A DNA stretch of 64,000 bases from Silurus meridionalis (lineage: Eukaryota > Chordata > Actinopteri > Siluriformes > Siluridae), in NCBI RefSeq assembly GCF_014805685.1, contig NC_060892.1:11055490-11119489 (forward strand), written 5' to 3'. Below are positions 53,101 to 63,025 of the stretch, in pieces (the first letter of the stretch is position 1; each line of letters opens with the position of its first letter). Position numbers and translations under genes: made by a program. Below the pieces are notes generated by a model. The model worked only from the letters and a program-made list of their open reading frames with translations. It searched no databases and was not told the origin of the DNA.

Positions 53101-56100
53101 TATTCAATGAAAAGGAAACATATTTTAAAATGTCTTAACAGTACCTAAGGAACACAGGGTTCCCTTCTTAAAAGACTCAAATACGTTTAGAATTTAATTA
53201 GCAAAAACACACTAGGCTAACTAGCATCTGTGCTAAATGTATGTGGAAATTAAGGGCATTTACTTAAAAACTTGGGCAACAGAGTTGTATTATCAGAGAG
53301 ACCTCATAACTCACACAGTATCACACTGTCATTGTTAAAAAAAACAACATATTTTTCTTCTTCCCATGATTTTCAAGAAACTTACATGATGCAATGTCTT
53401 GTTGAACATGTGAAATTATGAATGTGTTAAGACAGAGGTGTCAAACTCAAATTCACAATGGGCCAAAATTAAAAACTGGGATGAAGTCGTGGGCCAAACT
53501 CAATATTTAATGAAAAATTGACTGCAATTGTGCATGTTTTCCCGTCTCTCCAGATATGTTAGTTTTGCATAAACATTGAATCTGGAACAACCAAAGTTTA
53601 ATATTATAAACACATTTGAAATAAAACACATCAGTGGTATTCGTTTCTTATTATGTCTCTCTCTATCTGTAGCATTTCAAATTCCTTTATAATGTAATTT
53701 TTTTTTTTACAGGCCAAAAATAATAATAATTTCCTTCAATTAAAAAAGAAAACAAAACAATCTTTTAACCATTAACAGTCCATGCCTTGGAGTAGAAAAA
53801 GTGCACAAAGACAACATTCATTCAAGCTCAGTTTTTACACTCTGATTTACTCTGATGCACACTGGTTCAAGCCAGATTCCTGCATCATGTCTGGGGTTTA
53901 GGCTCTGAGCTGAGGAAATCCTCAGGATTGAATGAAGGTGTTCATCAGTGAGACTCCTGAGTGGGGTTTTGTTCATCTTTATTAAAGAGAACAGTTTCTC
54001 ACATAGATATGTGCTGGTGAACACAGAGAGCGTTTGAGTAGCTTGGGCACGGAGTCTGTGCAGTGTGTCGGGGAGGAAACATGGAAACTATGAAGCACAC
54101 ACAGAGTTGTACTTTGACTTGAGCGTGTCACTACTCTGGAGTTCAATCAGCTCCGTTTGGAGGTTGGTTGGTGCGCTTTCCAAGTACTAACGCACTAACA
54201 AAGCATTCTGGGATTTGTAGTATTAGCGGTGTATGCGCTATATACTGGCGGGCCAGCTCTAATACACATTTGATATGATCTCACGGGCCAAATATAATTA
54301 CACCGCTGGCCAGGTTTGGCCCGCGGGCCTGAGTTTGACACCCTTGGGTTAAGGTAACTTAAAAGTAAAAGTAAATGTTGCTGATCGAAAAGTGAGACAG
54401 GATCCTTTATTCATGTGAAATACTCATAGATTGTTATAAAATACATTTAACCTGTGTTTAAATTCTGCTCAATTTGTTTGTTTAAAGAATTACTGATGCA
54501 TATTTGTAAGTGTATTTATTGTGGGACACAAATGATTTGCCCACATTTTGGGTTTTGCCAACAAGTCTCTTCATTGTACAAACGTTACCTCCATTAATGC
54601 AGTCCACATTCTTTATTGGTTTTAGGATTATGAATCCTAGTTGAAAAAAGGTTTCTGTACATGTATTATTGTCAAGCAAAACCATTTGCCAGATTTTGGC
54701 TTTTAATGGTTGATCAAAATGCCACTGAATTTGTAACACCCACTCTGGAATGTTCAAAATTCCTTTCGCACAGACTAGCTATTCTGCAGTCATCTCATAA
54801 TGCACAATGTCTGACCAAAACATTTTCGACCATAACATATATTACATCATTTACTCCTAGTAACAAAATAGTCAATTAGTCAAATACATTTTTTAAGGAT
54901 AATCAAACTAAAGTTAATCATTACTGTATTTGCAATGCTGATGTGTTTTGCAGGATAAGGTGGTGATTGCTGTGGCGTACGATTGTGTGGACAAAATGGT
55001 GTACTGGACCGACATCACACAGCCCTCCATTAGCAGAGCCAGCGTTCATGGAGGCCAGCCCACAATCGTTATCTCAAAAGGTCACTGATTCATTTACAAT
55101 CAACTCAGAAGAGTAGAAAAAGGGCAGTTTGAATATAATAAGTCATTGCTTACATTTACAGCATTCAGCAGAAGCCCTTATCCTTAATCTTATTAGGGTT
55201 AAGCTGCTTGGCAGTGGTAGTCTGGTACTGCTAAGATTTGAATTTATAAACTTTTCATTACATACAGAATTACATCTTAATCACTTGGATTTTAATGATA
55301 ACTTAAGGATTCTTCAATTTTTTTACAGTGAGGAATTCTTAGCATGGTGCTTTTCAGTTTGTTGTTATTATTATAAAATAGTGATAATATGAATAATATG
55401 TGATAAGAATTTGGTGCCTTAATAATTAATGCTTTTGGTGACTGGTTTGACAGTTTGGGGCTCAAGCCTTGGCATCACCAAGCTGCCATTGTTGGGCCCT
55501 TGAGCAGGGCACTTAATCTTTATTTCCTAGCAAGATGGGATACTCAAATTTGCACTATGCTTTAATGTGTATGTGATCATTAAAGGCTTATTCTAGTAGA
55601 GTTCTGCTTCACCGAGATGGAACTCATGTACCAAATTTATTTACTTGGTATGGCAGAAATAAATACCGTCTAAAGATATGTTCTTTTTGTTAATGCCAAC
55701 AGATTTAGAAAGTCCTGAAGGAATAGCAATCGACCACCTGTCTAGAAACATGTACTGGACAGACTCTGCCTTGGACCGGATTGAGGTGTCCAGGCTTGAT
55801 GGACAGCATCGGCGCATGCTCTTTGACACTGACCTTGTAAACCCCAGGGCCATCATTGCTGACCCAGTTAATGGGTATGCTCGGAGTTTAGATGCCTATA
55901 ATATCTGAAACAAATAGTGTGTGATTTTTCTTTTTTGGTCGTAATGATATTTGCTACAATTAAATTCGAAAGAAAAATAAAGACTGAATATTTGTCATGA
56001 TTTGTTGTACCTGATAAAGTGAATGGCCAAAGCGTATCTGTTATACTAAGCTCTTGTTCCATCCTTCTTTTTTCATGTCACAGACGTCTCTACTGGTCAG

Positions 56101-59100
56101 ACTGGAACAGAGACCAGCCTAAGATTGAGATGTCCAACATGGATGGTACAGACAGGGTTGTTCTTGTGCATGATAACATAGAACTCCCCAATGGACTCTC
56201 CTTTGACCCACATACCAGGCAGCTGTGCTGGGCAGATGCAGGTTGGCAAGTTTTTAGACTAGCACCAGAAATAAAACCATAATATATTTTTTTCATATGG
56301 AAAATAGTTCAAGTGTGTATGTTGCAGGAACACGTAAGGTGGAGTGCATTAACCCGTACACTCGGCTGAGGAGAAAGGTGGTGGAAGGACTACAGTACCC
56401 CTTTAGCATTGTCTCTTCTGGAAGAAACCTTTACTATACAGACTGGAGAAGGTATAAATGCACAAAAATACTGTATTTTTTGCCAAGCAATTCATTTTCC
56501 AATGTGCTTAAATGCTGATTATTAAAATCTGATAGCCCTTTAGAGCTGAAGTGTTACTGTTACAAAATAATTCACTTGCGTCTGAAATATTCTATGCATG
56601 TAGAATTACATCTTAATCACTTGGATTTTAATGATAACTTAAGGATTCTTCAATTTTTTTACAGTGAGGAATTCTTAGCATGGTGCTTTTCAGTTTGTTG
56701 TTATTATTATAAAATAGTGATAATATGAATAATATGTGATAAGAATTTGGTGCCTTAATAATTAATGCTTTTGGTGACTGGTTTGACAGTTTGGGGCTCA
56801 AGCCTTGGCATCACCAAGCTGCCATTGTTGGGCCCTTGAGCAGGGCACTTAATCTTTATTTCCTAGCAAGATGGGATACTCAAATTTGCACTATGCTTTA
56901 ATGTGTATGTGATCATTAAAGGCTTATTCTAGTAGAGTTCTGCTTCACCGAGATGGAACTCATGTACCAAATTTATTTACTTGGTATGGCAGAAATAAAT
57001 ACCGTCTAAAGATATGTTCTTTTTGTTAATGCCAACAGATTTAGAAAGTCCTGAAGGAATAGCAATCGACCACCTGTCTAGAAACATGTACTGGACAGAC
57101 TCTGCCTTGGACCGGATTGAGGTGTCCAGGCTTGATGGACAGCATCGGCGCATGCTCTTTGACACTGACCTTGTAAACCCCAGGGCCATCATTGCTGACC
57201 CAGTTAATGGGTATGCTCGGAGTTTAGATGCCTATAATATCTGAAACAAATAGTGTGTGATTTTTCTTTTTTGGTCGTAATGATATTTGCTACAATTAAA
57301 TTCGAAAGAAAAATAAAGACTGAATATTTGTCATGATTTGTTGTACCTGATAAAGTGAATGGCCAAAGCGTATCTGTTATACTAAGCTCTTGTTCCATCC
57401 TTCTTTTTTCATGTCACAGACGTCTCTACTGGTCAGACTGGAACAGAGACCAGCCTAAGATTGAGATGTCCAACATGGATGGTACAGACAGGGTTGTTCT
57501 TGTGCATGATAACATAGAACTCCCCAATGGACTCTCCTTTGACCCACATACCAGGCAGCTGTGCTGGGCAGATGCAGGTTGGCAAGTTTTAGACTAGCAC
57601 CAGAAATAAAACCATAATATATTTTTTTCATATGGAAAATAGTTCAAGTGTGTATGTTGCAGGAACACGTAAGGTGGAGTGCATTAACCCGTACACTCGG
57701 CTGAGGAGAAAGGTGGTGGAAGGACTACAGTACCCCTTTAGCATTGTCTCTTCTGGAAGAAACCTTTACTATACAGACTGGAGAAGGTATAAATGCACAA
57801 AAATACTGTATTTTTTGCCAAGCAATTCATTTTCCAATGTGCTTAAATGCTGATTATTAAAATCTGATAGCCCTTTAGAGCTGAAGTGTTACTGTTACAA
57901 AATAATTCACTTGCGTCTGAAATATTCTATGCATGTAGAATCAGTATCTTTTTTACAAAATCCTTATTACATGCTTCAGTCTTCATTACTCGACAGCTTT
58001 ACTGTCATAAATGTGCAGGGGAAATAAGACAATCAGCCACGTCTGAGAGGCAGCTCTCATGTTGACCTCTTTGGAATTCCGTTTGCTCGCGCTGGAATGT
58101 GCTGCTTCGCTCAACCTTTAACCCACAGATCAATGTCCCTCCACCTCAACTGCTCAGCTGCTGTATATGGTCATGGCTGAGTGCTTATGTGTGTCATTGT
58201 TGCCTTTCTAGGCAAGCTGTGGTATCTGTGGACCAAGTGACAGGGAAAGAGGTGGATGAGTTCCTCCCTCAGAAGAGATCACGTCTCTACGGCATTACCA
58301 CCTCGTACACACAATGCCCTCAAGGTGTGCTTTTTTTAAGTCTTTATTTAAGGATACAATGACACTCCAGTGTTGCTTATTTTTGTGACTATTTTGTGAT
58401 CAAAAGTTTGGACACTGTGTAAAATTTTATAAATATAATAAAAACAGAACGCATTGAATTGTAAATGTCATAAACCAATATTTTATTCACTGTAGAATAC
58501 AAATCTGAGGAAACGGTAAATAGGATCATTTTGAATTTGATTTCTGCAACATGTTTTAAAAAAAGTTGTAGCATCCCCTCTTCTTTTTACAACGTTCAGT
58601 ATATGTCTGGGAACTGAGGAGACTGCTGGAGTTTCAGGAGAGGAATGTTGTCCCATTTGTGTCTGATACAGGATTTTAGCTGCTTAACAGTCCTGGGTTT
58701 TCTTTGTCATATTTGTCCAATTTTCAATTGGTCCCATTTATAGATTTATGCCTATTTTTAATGCAATGCCACCTAAGGGCCTGAATATCACAGTTATCCA
58801 GTATGGATTTTCACCAGTGCACAGAGATTTAGCTGATGAGATACTTAAAGTCTTTGGCAATTTTATGGTAAGGATCATTATTCTGAAAGTGTTTTACCAT
58901 GTGTAGACAGTTTTTCATAGTTTGATGAACCTCTAGCAATTTTTACTTTTGAGGTACATTTCATTTATTTGATACATTTGATATATTTTCTATGTTCTAT
59001 TGTGACTAAAATATGGCTTTATGATATTTGTAATCATTGCATTCTGTTTTTGTTGCAGTTTACACAGCATCTTATTAGAATTGGGGCAAACTTTTTTTTT

Positions 59101-59742
59101 TTTTTTTTTTAAACAAATGCCATTTGTTTTTTATTCCATAAAATGGATGGACAGGTTGACGGACGAGGTCAGACAGGAGTCTCCGTCAACTATGATGTTT
59201 GCGGATGATATTGTTATTTGTGGTGAGAGTAGGGAGCAGGTTGAGAAGAGCCTGGAGGGGTGGAGGTATGCGCTGGAGAGAAGGGGAATAAAGTCAGTAG
59301 GAGTAAGACAGAGTACATGTGTGTGAATGAGAGGGAGGGCAGTGGAGTGGTGCGGTTGCAGGGGGATGAGGTGGAGAAGGTGGAGAAGTTCAGGTACCTG
59401 GGGGTCAACAGTGCAAAGTAATGGAGAGTGTGTTAGAGAAGTGAAGAAAAGAGTGCAGGCAGGGTGGAGTGGGTGAAGAAGAGTGATAGCAGGAGTGATT
59501 TGTGATAGAAGGGTATTTGCAGGAGTGAAAGGGAAAGTTTATAGGACTGTGGTGAGACCTGCGATGTTGTATGGTTTAGAGACAGTGGCATTGAGTAGCA
59601 GAGGTGAAGATTTTCTTTCGGAGTGTCGACAATGGACAGGATTAGAAACAAGTTCATTAGAGGATATATAGGATGTTTTGATGACAAAGTGAGAGATTGA
59701 GATGGTTTGGACATGTGCAGATGAGGAACATGGGGTATGTCG

Positions 59743-59827
<85 letters not shown>

Positions 59828-60195
59828 CGTACTATAATTCACACAACAATAAGCAATAACTGTAAACAAATTAAAAGAGTACAAATTAATAATAATTTAT
59901 ATTAACTGTCTGATTTAATAAAACCTGCTGTTATAATGAACAAAAAAAATCTAGCTGATTCTCTTCCTAGAACAGCATGTCCCATAGTTTTGTACTGTAA
60001 TAGTGTGAAAAAAATCTTTGCCACTCCTAATCAATGCACTTTTCTGATTGCACTATTTTGCCAGCTGAAAGAAACTACTGCTCAAGCAACAACGGTGGCT
60101 GTTCACACTTGTGTCTGCCGCGGCCAGGAGGCTTTACCTGCCGCTGCCCTGACACCCAGGACCCCACCTGCATTGAGAGGGATCGTCATATCTGA
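27541..60195 (+). CDS. nid1: Nidogen-1, basement membrane glycoprotein
   Basis: Nidogen-1 links laminin and collagen IV networks. Exons: 27541-27750, 36314-36616, 36805-37034, 37131-37465, 37578-37715, 37806-38057, 38953-39153, 39262-39495, 42738-42875, 44584-44712 (E), 44863-45006 (F), 46486-46614 (E copy), 46765-46908 (F copy), 48393-48518, 49770-49985, 51620-51780, 54954-55080, then K 55703-55874, L 56084-56241, M 56328-56451, their copies 57039-57210, 57420-57577 and 57663-57786, then 58212-58324 and 60065-60195. Single-copy product is 1213 aa; 1304 aa with the extra E-F pair (human about 1247). Domains in order: signal peptide, NIDO domain from residue ~70, linker, EGF, G2 beta-barrel (exons 6-8), EGF domains with DIDEC calcium-binding motifs, thyroglobulin type-1 repeat (CWCV), YWTD propeller, final EGF. 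Inclusion of both K-L-M copies breaks the frame. Confidence 0.95.
27877..27922. repeat. (TA)n microsatellite in nid1 intron 1
   Basis: About 22 TA units. Confidence 0.95.
28472..28562. repeat. (TG)n and (GA)n compound microsatellite
   Basis: A TG run to about 28510, a short CG-containing break, then about 20 GA units. Confidence 0.95.
29156..29225. repeat. (TC)n microsatellite
   Basis: About 33 TC units with one interruption near 29181. Confidence 0.95.
31875..32618. mobile_element. Copy 2 of the ~0.75 kb TA-flanked repeat, nested in the hAT-like element
   Basis: It begins ccgtattttccggactataa and ends tagtccggaaatttcgg, a short inverted repeat, with TA on both sides (31873-31874, 32619-32620). 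The length is 744 bp, and it contains a small ORF at 32126-32230. TA duplication fits Tc1/mariner-type mobilisation, but the superfamily is inference. Confidence 0.8.
32126..32230 (+). other. Conserved 34-residue ORF inside the TA-flanked repeat
   Basis: ATG to TAA, with the product starting MPKDKLPRE and ending RLLFRYKPL. The same frame is intact in copy 3 (39797-39901) and partly preserved in copy 1 (to 317). It is basic. It may be a remnant of a larger transposase or a captured fragment; I do not recognise a domain. Confidence 0.45.
36617..36804 (+). other. nid1: nid1 intron 2, GC-AG type
   Basis: Frame and homology require GSYKK|RNTFQ across this junction. The only donor at that point is aaaaaa|gcaagt, a GC donor with otherwise perfect consensus, paired with tttttttcag. 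The human protein has the same RNTFQ at the start of the next exon. Confidence 0.8.
39567..40279. mobile_element. Copy 3 of the ~0.75 kb TA-flanked repeat, 3-prime truncated
   Basis: It starts ccatatttttcggactataa after TA (39565-39566) and follows copy 2 closely, with the 34-residue ORF intact at 39797-39901. It loses homology at about 40279, before the right terminus. It lies in nid1 intron 8. Confidence 0.8.
40475..41031. mobile_element. Internally deleted Tc1-like element
   Basis: The outer ends are inverted repeats (cagtacagaccaaaagtttg and its complement at 41012-41031), extending about 60-100 bp. The inner left part reads like the antisense 3-prime portion of a Tc1 transposase gene (ggttcaggtccggtgactgt), but most of the gene is missing, leaving 557 bp. 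The left flank is TA; the right flank reads TG, so one duplication base is mutated or the end is eroded. It lies in nid1 intron 8. Confidence 0.8.
41034..41165. repeat. (TA)n(TG)n compound microsatellite
   Basis: About 30 TA units, then TG/TATG repeats, directly after the internally deleted Tc1-like element. Confidence 0.95.
42876..44583 (+). other. nid1: nid1 intron 9
   Basis: AT-rich; apart from short A/T runs no feature is recognised. Its 3-prime end is the original acceptor of EGF exon E (cacttag), which differs from the acceptor of the duplicated copy. Confidence 0.6.
44584..46485 (+). repeat. nid1: Tandem duplication A, copy 1 (EGF exons E and F of nid1)
   Basis: This 1902-bp unit carries exon E (129 nt), exon F (144 nt) and the intron up to an acceptor sequence. 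It is repeated immediately downstream with about 99.5% identity or better. The differences I see are mostly homopolymer lengths plus two or three substitutions; the exons look identical. Both exons are phase 1 at both ends. Confidence 0.95.
46070..46112. repeat. Poly-C rich low-complexity tract
   Basis: A run of CCCCCACC/CCCCAT units inside duplication A. The second copy at ~47970-48017 has a different length, one of the main differences between copies. Confidence 0.85.
46486..48392 (+). repeat. nid1: Tandem duplication A, copy 2 (EGF exons E and F of nid1)
   Basis: The second unit is 1907 bp. Exon E copy 46486-46614 and exon F copy 46765-46908 have normal splice sites. The E copy uses an acceptor (catatttttacag) derived from the one in front of the next native exon at 48393. 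The breakpoint lies in the 15-bp identity agatattgatgaatg shared by the starts of exons E and G, coding for the DIDEC motif. Confidence 0.95.
48519..49769 (+). other. nid1: nid1 intron between the third calcium-binding EGF exon and the thyroglobulin exon
   Basis: It starts with a GGGTAG/GGGA-rich low-complexity tract at 48546-48620 and is otherwise unremarkable AT-rich DNA. Confidence 0.6.
50221..51429 (-). mobile_element. Tc1-like transposon with ~28-bp inverted repeats, nearly complete
   Basis: The ends cactcaccggccactttaat and its complement match in inverse orientation and are flanked by TA (50219-50220, 51430-51431). The - strand transposase runs from 51293 ([20 protein letters not shown]) through the DNA-binding helices ([20 protein letters not shown]), the first catalytic region (WSDKSRF), [12 protein letters not shown] with the second Asp, and [16 protein letters not shown]. 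Two frameshifts break it: one near 50715, where GGG is followed by a stop, and one near 50410 after EIR. It lies in a nid1 intron. Confidence 0.93.
50306..51293 (-). pseudogene. Tc1-like transposase with two frameshifts
   Basis: Open segments 51293-50709 and 50839-50306 overlap in different frames and together cover almost the whole transposase, including all catalytic motifs. It is not functional as it stands. See the element at 50221-51429. Confidence 0.88.
52802..53094. mobile_element. 293-bp MITE with TA target duplication
   Basis: The termini caggtagtcgtcgacttacg and the complement of cgtaaatcgacgactacctg form an inverted repeat. TA flanks both ends (52800-52801, 53095-53096). There is no coding capacity. 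It lies in the nid1 intron 51781-54953. Confidence 0.8.
53435..54346 (-). mobile_element. hAT-like element fragment with transposase dimerisation-domain remnant
   Basis: The ends cagaggtgtcaaactca and tgagtttgacacccttg are inverted repeats. Flanking 8-mers tgttaaga and ggttaagg match at six positions, as in an eroded hAT duplication. The - strand 54024-53818 encodes [14 protein letters not shown] and [12 protein letters not shown], like the C-terminal dimerisation region of hAT transposases of the GTF2IRD2/ZBED type. The rest of the transposase is missing. Confidence 0.75.
55146..55260. repeat. Fish-type interspersed repeat fragment
   Basis: The segment cattcagcagaagcccttat resembles a repeat found commonly in teleost non-coding DNA, recalled from memory. 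A second piece of similar type (caccaagctgccattgttgg) lies near 55470-55520 and again in the duplicate near 56815. Confidence 0.4.
55266..56601 (+). repeat. nid1: Tandem duplication B, copy 1 (propeller exons K, L, M of nid1)
   Basis: This 1336-bp unit contains exons K (172 nt, [13 protein letters not shown]), L (158 nt, [15 protein letters not shown]) and M (124 nt, NLYYTDW). It is followed at once by a copy differing, as far as I can see, by a single T in a homopolymer. The breakpoints share the 5-bp sequence AGAAT. Confidence 0.95.
56602..57936 (+). repeat. nid1: Tandem duplication B, copy 2 (propeller exons K, L, M of nid1)
   Basis: The second unit is 1335 bp: exon K copy 57039-57210, L copy 57420-57577, M copy 57663-57786, all with intact splice sites. 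K begins in phase 1 while M ends in phase 2. Splicing M of copy 1 to K of copy 2 therefore shifts the frame and meets a TGA at the sixth codon. Only one complete K-L-M set can be used in a full-length protein. Confidence 0.95.
59130..59746 (+). mobile_element. 3-prime fragment of an RTE-like LINE reverse transcriptase
   Basis: The first open stretch reads [20 protein letters not shown], with the FADD form of the reverse transcriptase catalytic motif. Further downstream, in other frames, come [20 protein letters not shown] and [13 protein letters not shown], as in fish RTE-type elements. Several frameshifts and a 5-prime truncation show it is dead. It ends against a (TA)n microsatellite in the last nid1 intron. 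Confidence 0.85.
59747..59823. repeat. (TA)n microsatellite
   Basis: About 38 TA units directly after the LINE fragment. Confidence 0.95.
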
Positions 60196-63025
60196 AAGCG
60201 GCTGAATAATGGACAAGCAGGTGTGTCGACGAGACATGGACAAAGCAACACCTGTGACACATAATACAAGGACAAAGAAAACATTGCATATTGTAATTAG
60301 GGAGAGAAGATCCATTTCCTATCAGTCATTTAACCCCACCCCCATCACTAAAGTCCTGGGACATTGCAGATGTGATGTAGTAATGTGTAAAAGAGGAATA
60401 AATGAAGTTAGACATGGAGATCATATGGAGTCCTATGTAAACCGTAAGAGAAGGAGATCTCAGGATAAAATTCGATGAAGAGGAGCAAGCACAGAGAGCT
60501 GAAATGAACTGCAGAAAGAAGGAAGCGTGTAATTATGGTGCTTTTTTTTCCAACTGTGACCAAAAGGGGACATCCAGGGGTCTGTGAGCCGGGGCAAGAA
60601 GTTTCAAGTCATCTTGTTGATTTTTTTAAATGATTACAATTCGTATAGTTAAAATTTTATGTATACTATTAACAGGTTATGTGGTAATTTAGTTATTGAG
60701 GTTTATACTTTCCATTGACTTTAGTGAGAAGTTCATGTGTGAAGTCTTAAATCATGTGGAAACAAAATATAGCCATACATGTGCATTATAGCGAGCAAGT
60801 AACTGCCACGTTTGTTTTCCTGTGTTGACTGTATGGGGTATGGGGTAGAAGGGGTGGGATAGTTATGGGTTGGATATTATCACTATATGAATTATTTACA
60901 TACATCAATATAATAGTTACAATTATTTTCCAGTATTGTTCTTAGAATACCACTTTTTAATTGTAAAAAAAAGTAAATGGCTATATGTAGTAAATGGCTA
61001 TAGACACACTATGTTAAAACCATATTCAGGTTAAAAAAACAGGCTAAATTACATTTACAAATGTAGTCATCAGCCAAGACATGAATCTTCTTTGGTATTA
61101 CTACAGCCCATAGTTTCAAGTTTTCAACATTCTCTAGAGAAAAATAAAGTAGAAACCCTCCTACTTTACAGAAATATCCAATTTGACTTGAAAATGACCT
61201 GTGTTATACATTGTGATATTGATCACATCAAGCTTTTCTTACTTGAGAACATCATTAGCCTCAAAGTAAATAACGCATGTCTTTGTTGATCGACTATACT
61301 TGAGGGAAATTGGAAACTGTGTTAATTTTATTACTGACAAACTATTTGAAGATGTTCAGGTTTACAAGCTTTAAGCCGGATGCCGAGGTGCTGTCCGTCT
61401 GGATTGAGCACCGCTGGGGAATGCGTTGGCCTTCATGACCTCATCCGCCATATGGGGCTTCACACACTCACCAGTAATGCATTAGATAACCATGTATGTG
61501 TTGATTGTGCAGCTGGGAAAAGGAGATGGGAAAAGTTTCCAATTCATACAGCTGTCTAATAAAAATAAAATTAAAAATTTTTTTTTTTTTTAAGATTAGT
61601 ACATTGTTGTACGTTTTTTATAATCTTTATCACATGATTTAAGGTCTGTGCCAGTGGCTCTGATGACAGCATGTGTAGTTTTGTGAGAACCATGTGGAAC
61701 AGGCGGAAGAAGTGATTTTGATGACTGGCAGCTGTTGGAGTATGAACAGTGTGCTTCCTCATGCCTGCTTTATGTGTGCTGCAGATGTGTTGAAAAGCAG
61801 CTTGTCCTGCGCAGGCGAATGTCTTCTACAGCTTATCTGTCCAAGAACTATAACTCCCAGGCCATATGTTTCTGCTCAGCCTGCCACATATGAATGTACA
61901 CAACATCCCATGGGATGTGAGCTTCCTCTTCAGAACACATCTTGGCTTATGCATACAAAATAAAAAAAAATCACTTGCTGAATCATCTGTAAGGTAAAAC
62001 CTACGGTGCTAATCTTAATTGGTATTAGGCTTTTTATTTAACATCTATGACCATCTGATGCTGAAGGTTGGTTCTTTATAAAGGCAGCATTTTAAAGGTG
62101 GCTAAAGAGCAGAAAGATGGTCCATGTCCCCCTGTAGGTCGTAGATACAAAATAGATTTTTCTATTAGCACAACTTATAAGACAAATTAATTTTTGGATT
62201 CATTTGTGGAAGCACTACTACTGAGGAAAACGCACAATGCTACGCTACACTGCGCCGACTGCTTTTTAGCCCAGACTGTAGATTCATGTAATCTCCATGA
62301 TTGTTCCTGCAGCATTCCTATTATGTGATTGTGATTGTGTCATGTATTGCTCAAGCCTACTTGTTGAGCTATGGATAGACAGAGATCTGTCTTCATTCTA
62401 AAATCAATAGAAGCCAACATAATGTCATTCACATACTGCTAAAACTTTATTACTGATTTTACTTCACGTTCACGGTTTTTTTCTAAGGGCTAATGCTAGT
62501 GCCATCTAGTGTAAAGAGTCATGTACAGCACATTTATAATTATTGTGCCTGTTCAACACACTGGTGCACAGAAATAAAACACTGAACAAAGCTTTAATTT
62601 CTCAATTAAAAATTGCCACTTCACCAAAAAAGCACTATTTAGAGAAGCGCAATATTGTGTAAAATTAATACAGAGTATTGCAGGAGTCAGAGTTAATGAG
62701 TATGCAGTAATCCCGGGGAAAAGATGTTGACAATTGGACAGAGATCTGCAGTTTGAAGTAAAATGCTGGGAACAAATCAGGATTTCTAATGGAAATCAAA
62801 AACAGAAATCTGTACACCTCTCTATCACACATGACTGCCTGATCTAAATAAAGGCAATTTCATAACTTACTTTCTGTCTGTCCCACAGCAGACCTTGCAG
62901 CATCAGCGTGTGACCAGACATTGCGAAAAGAAACAGAATGGGAGAAGCTCACGCTATGCAGTGTTCTATATTAGTGTTCTGTTATGGCAGGTGAATAACA
63001 TCACCTAGAGATTTCAAGTGTGTCC
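60196..63025. other. Convergent 3-prime region of nid1 (+) and tbce (-)
   Basis: No exon is recognised. Possible + strand polyadenylation signals for nid1 are AATAAA at 60397-60402, 61558-61563, 61564-61569 and 61959-61964. A - strand AATAAA at 62451-62446 could end tbce. Which ones are used cannot be told from the sequence. Confidence 0.45.

Noticed and set aside
27541..60195. Calling the nidogen gene nid2
   Set aside because: The neighbours tbce, gpr137b and ero1b are those of NID1. Domain content and sequence ([16 protein letters not shown] thyroglobulin repeat, final EGF without extra domains) also fit NID1.
61694..61963. 89-codon open frame between nid1 and tbce
   Set aside because: No splice sites, homology or promoter context; its cysteine content looks incidental.
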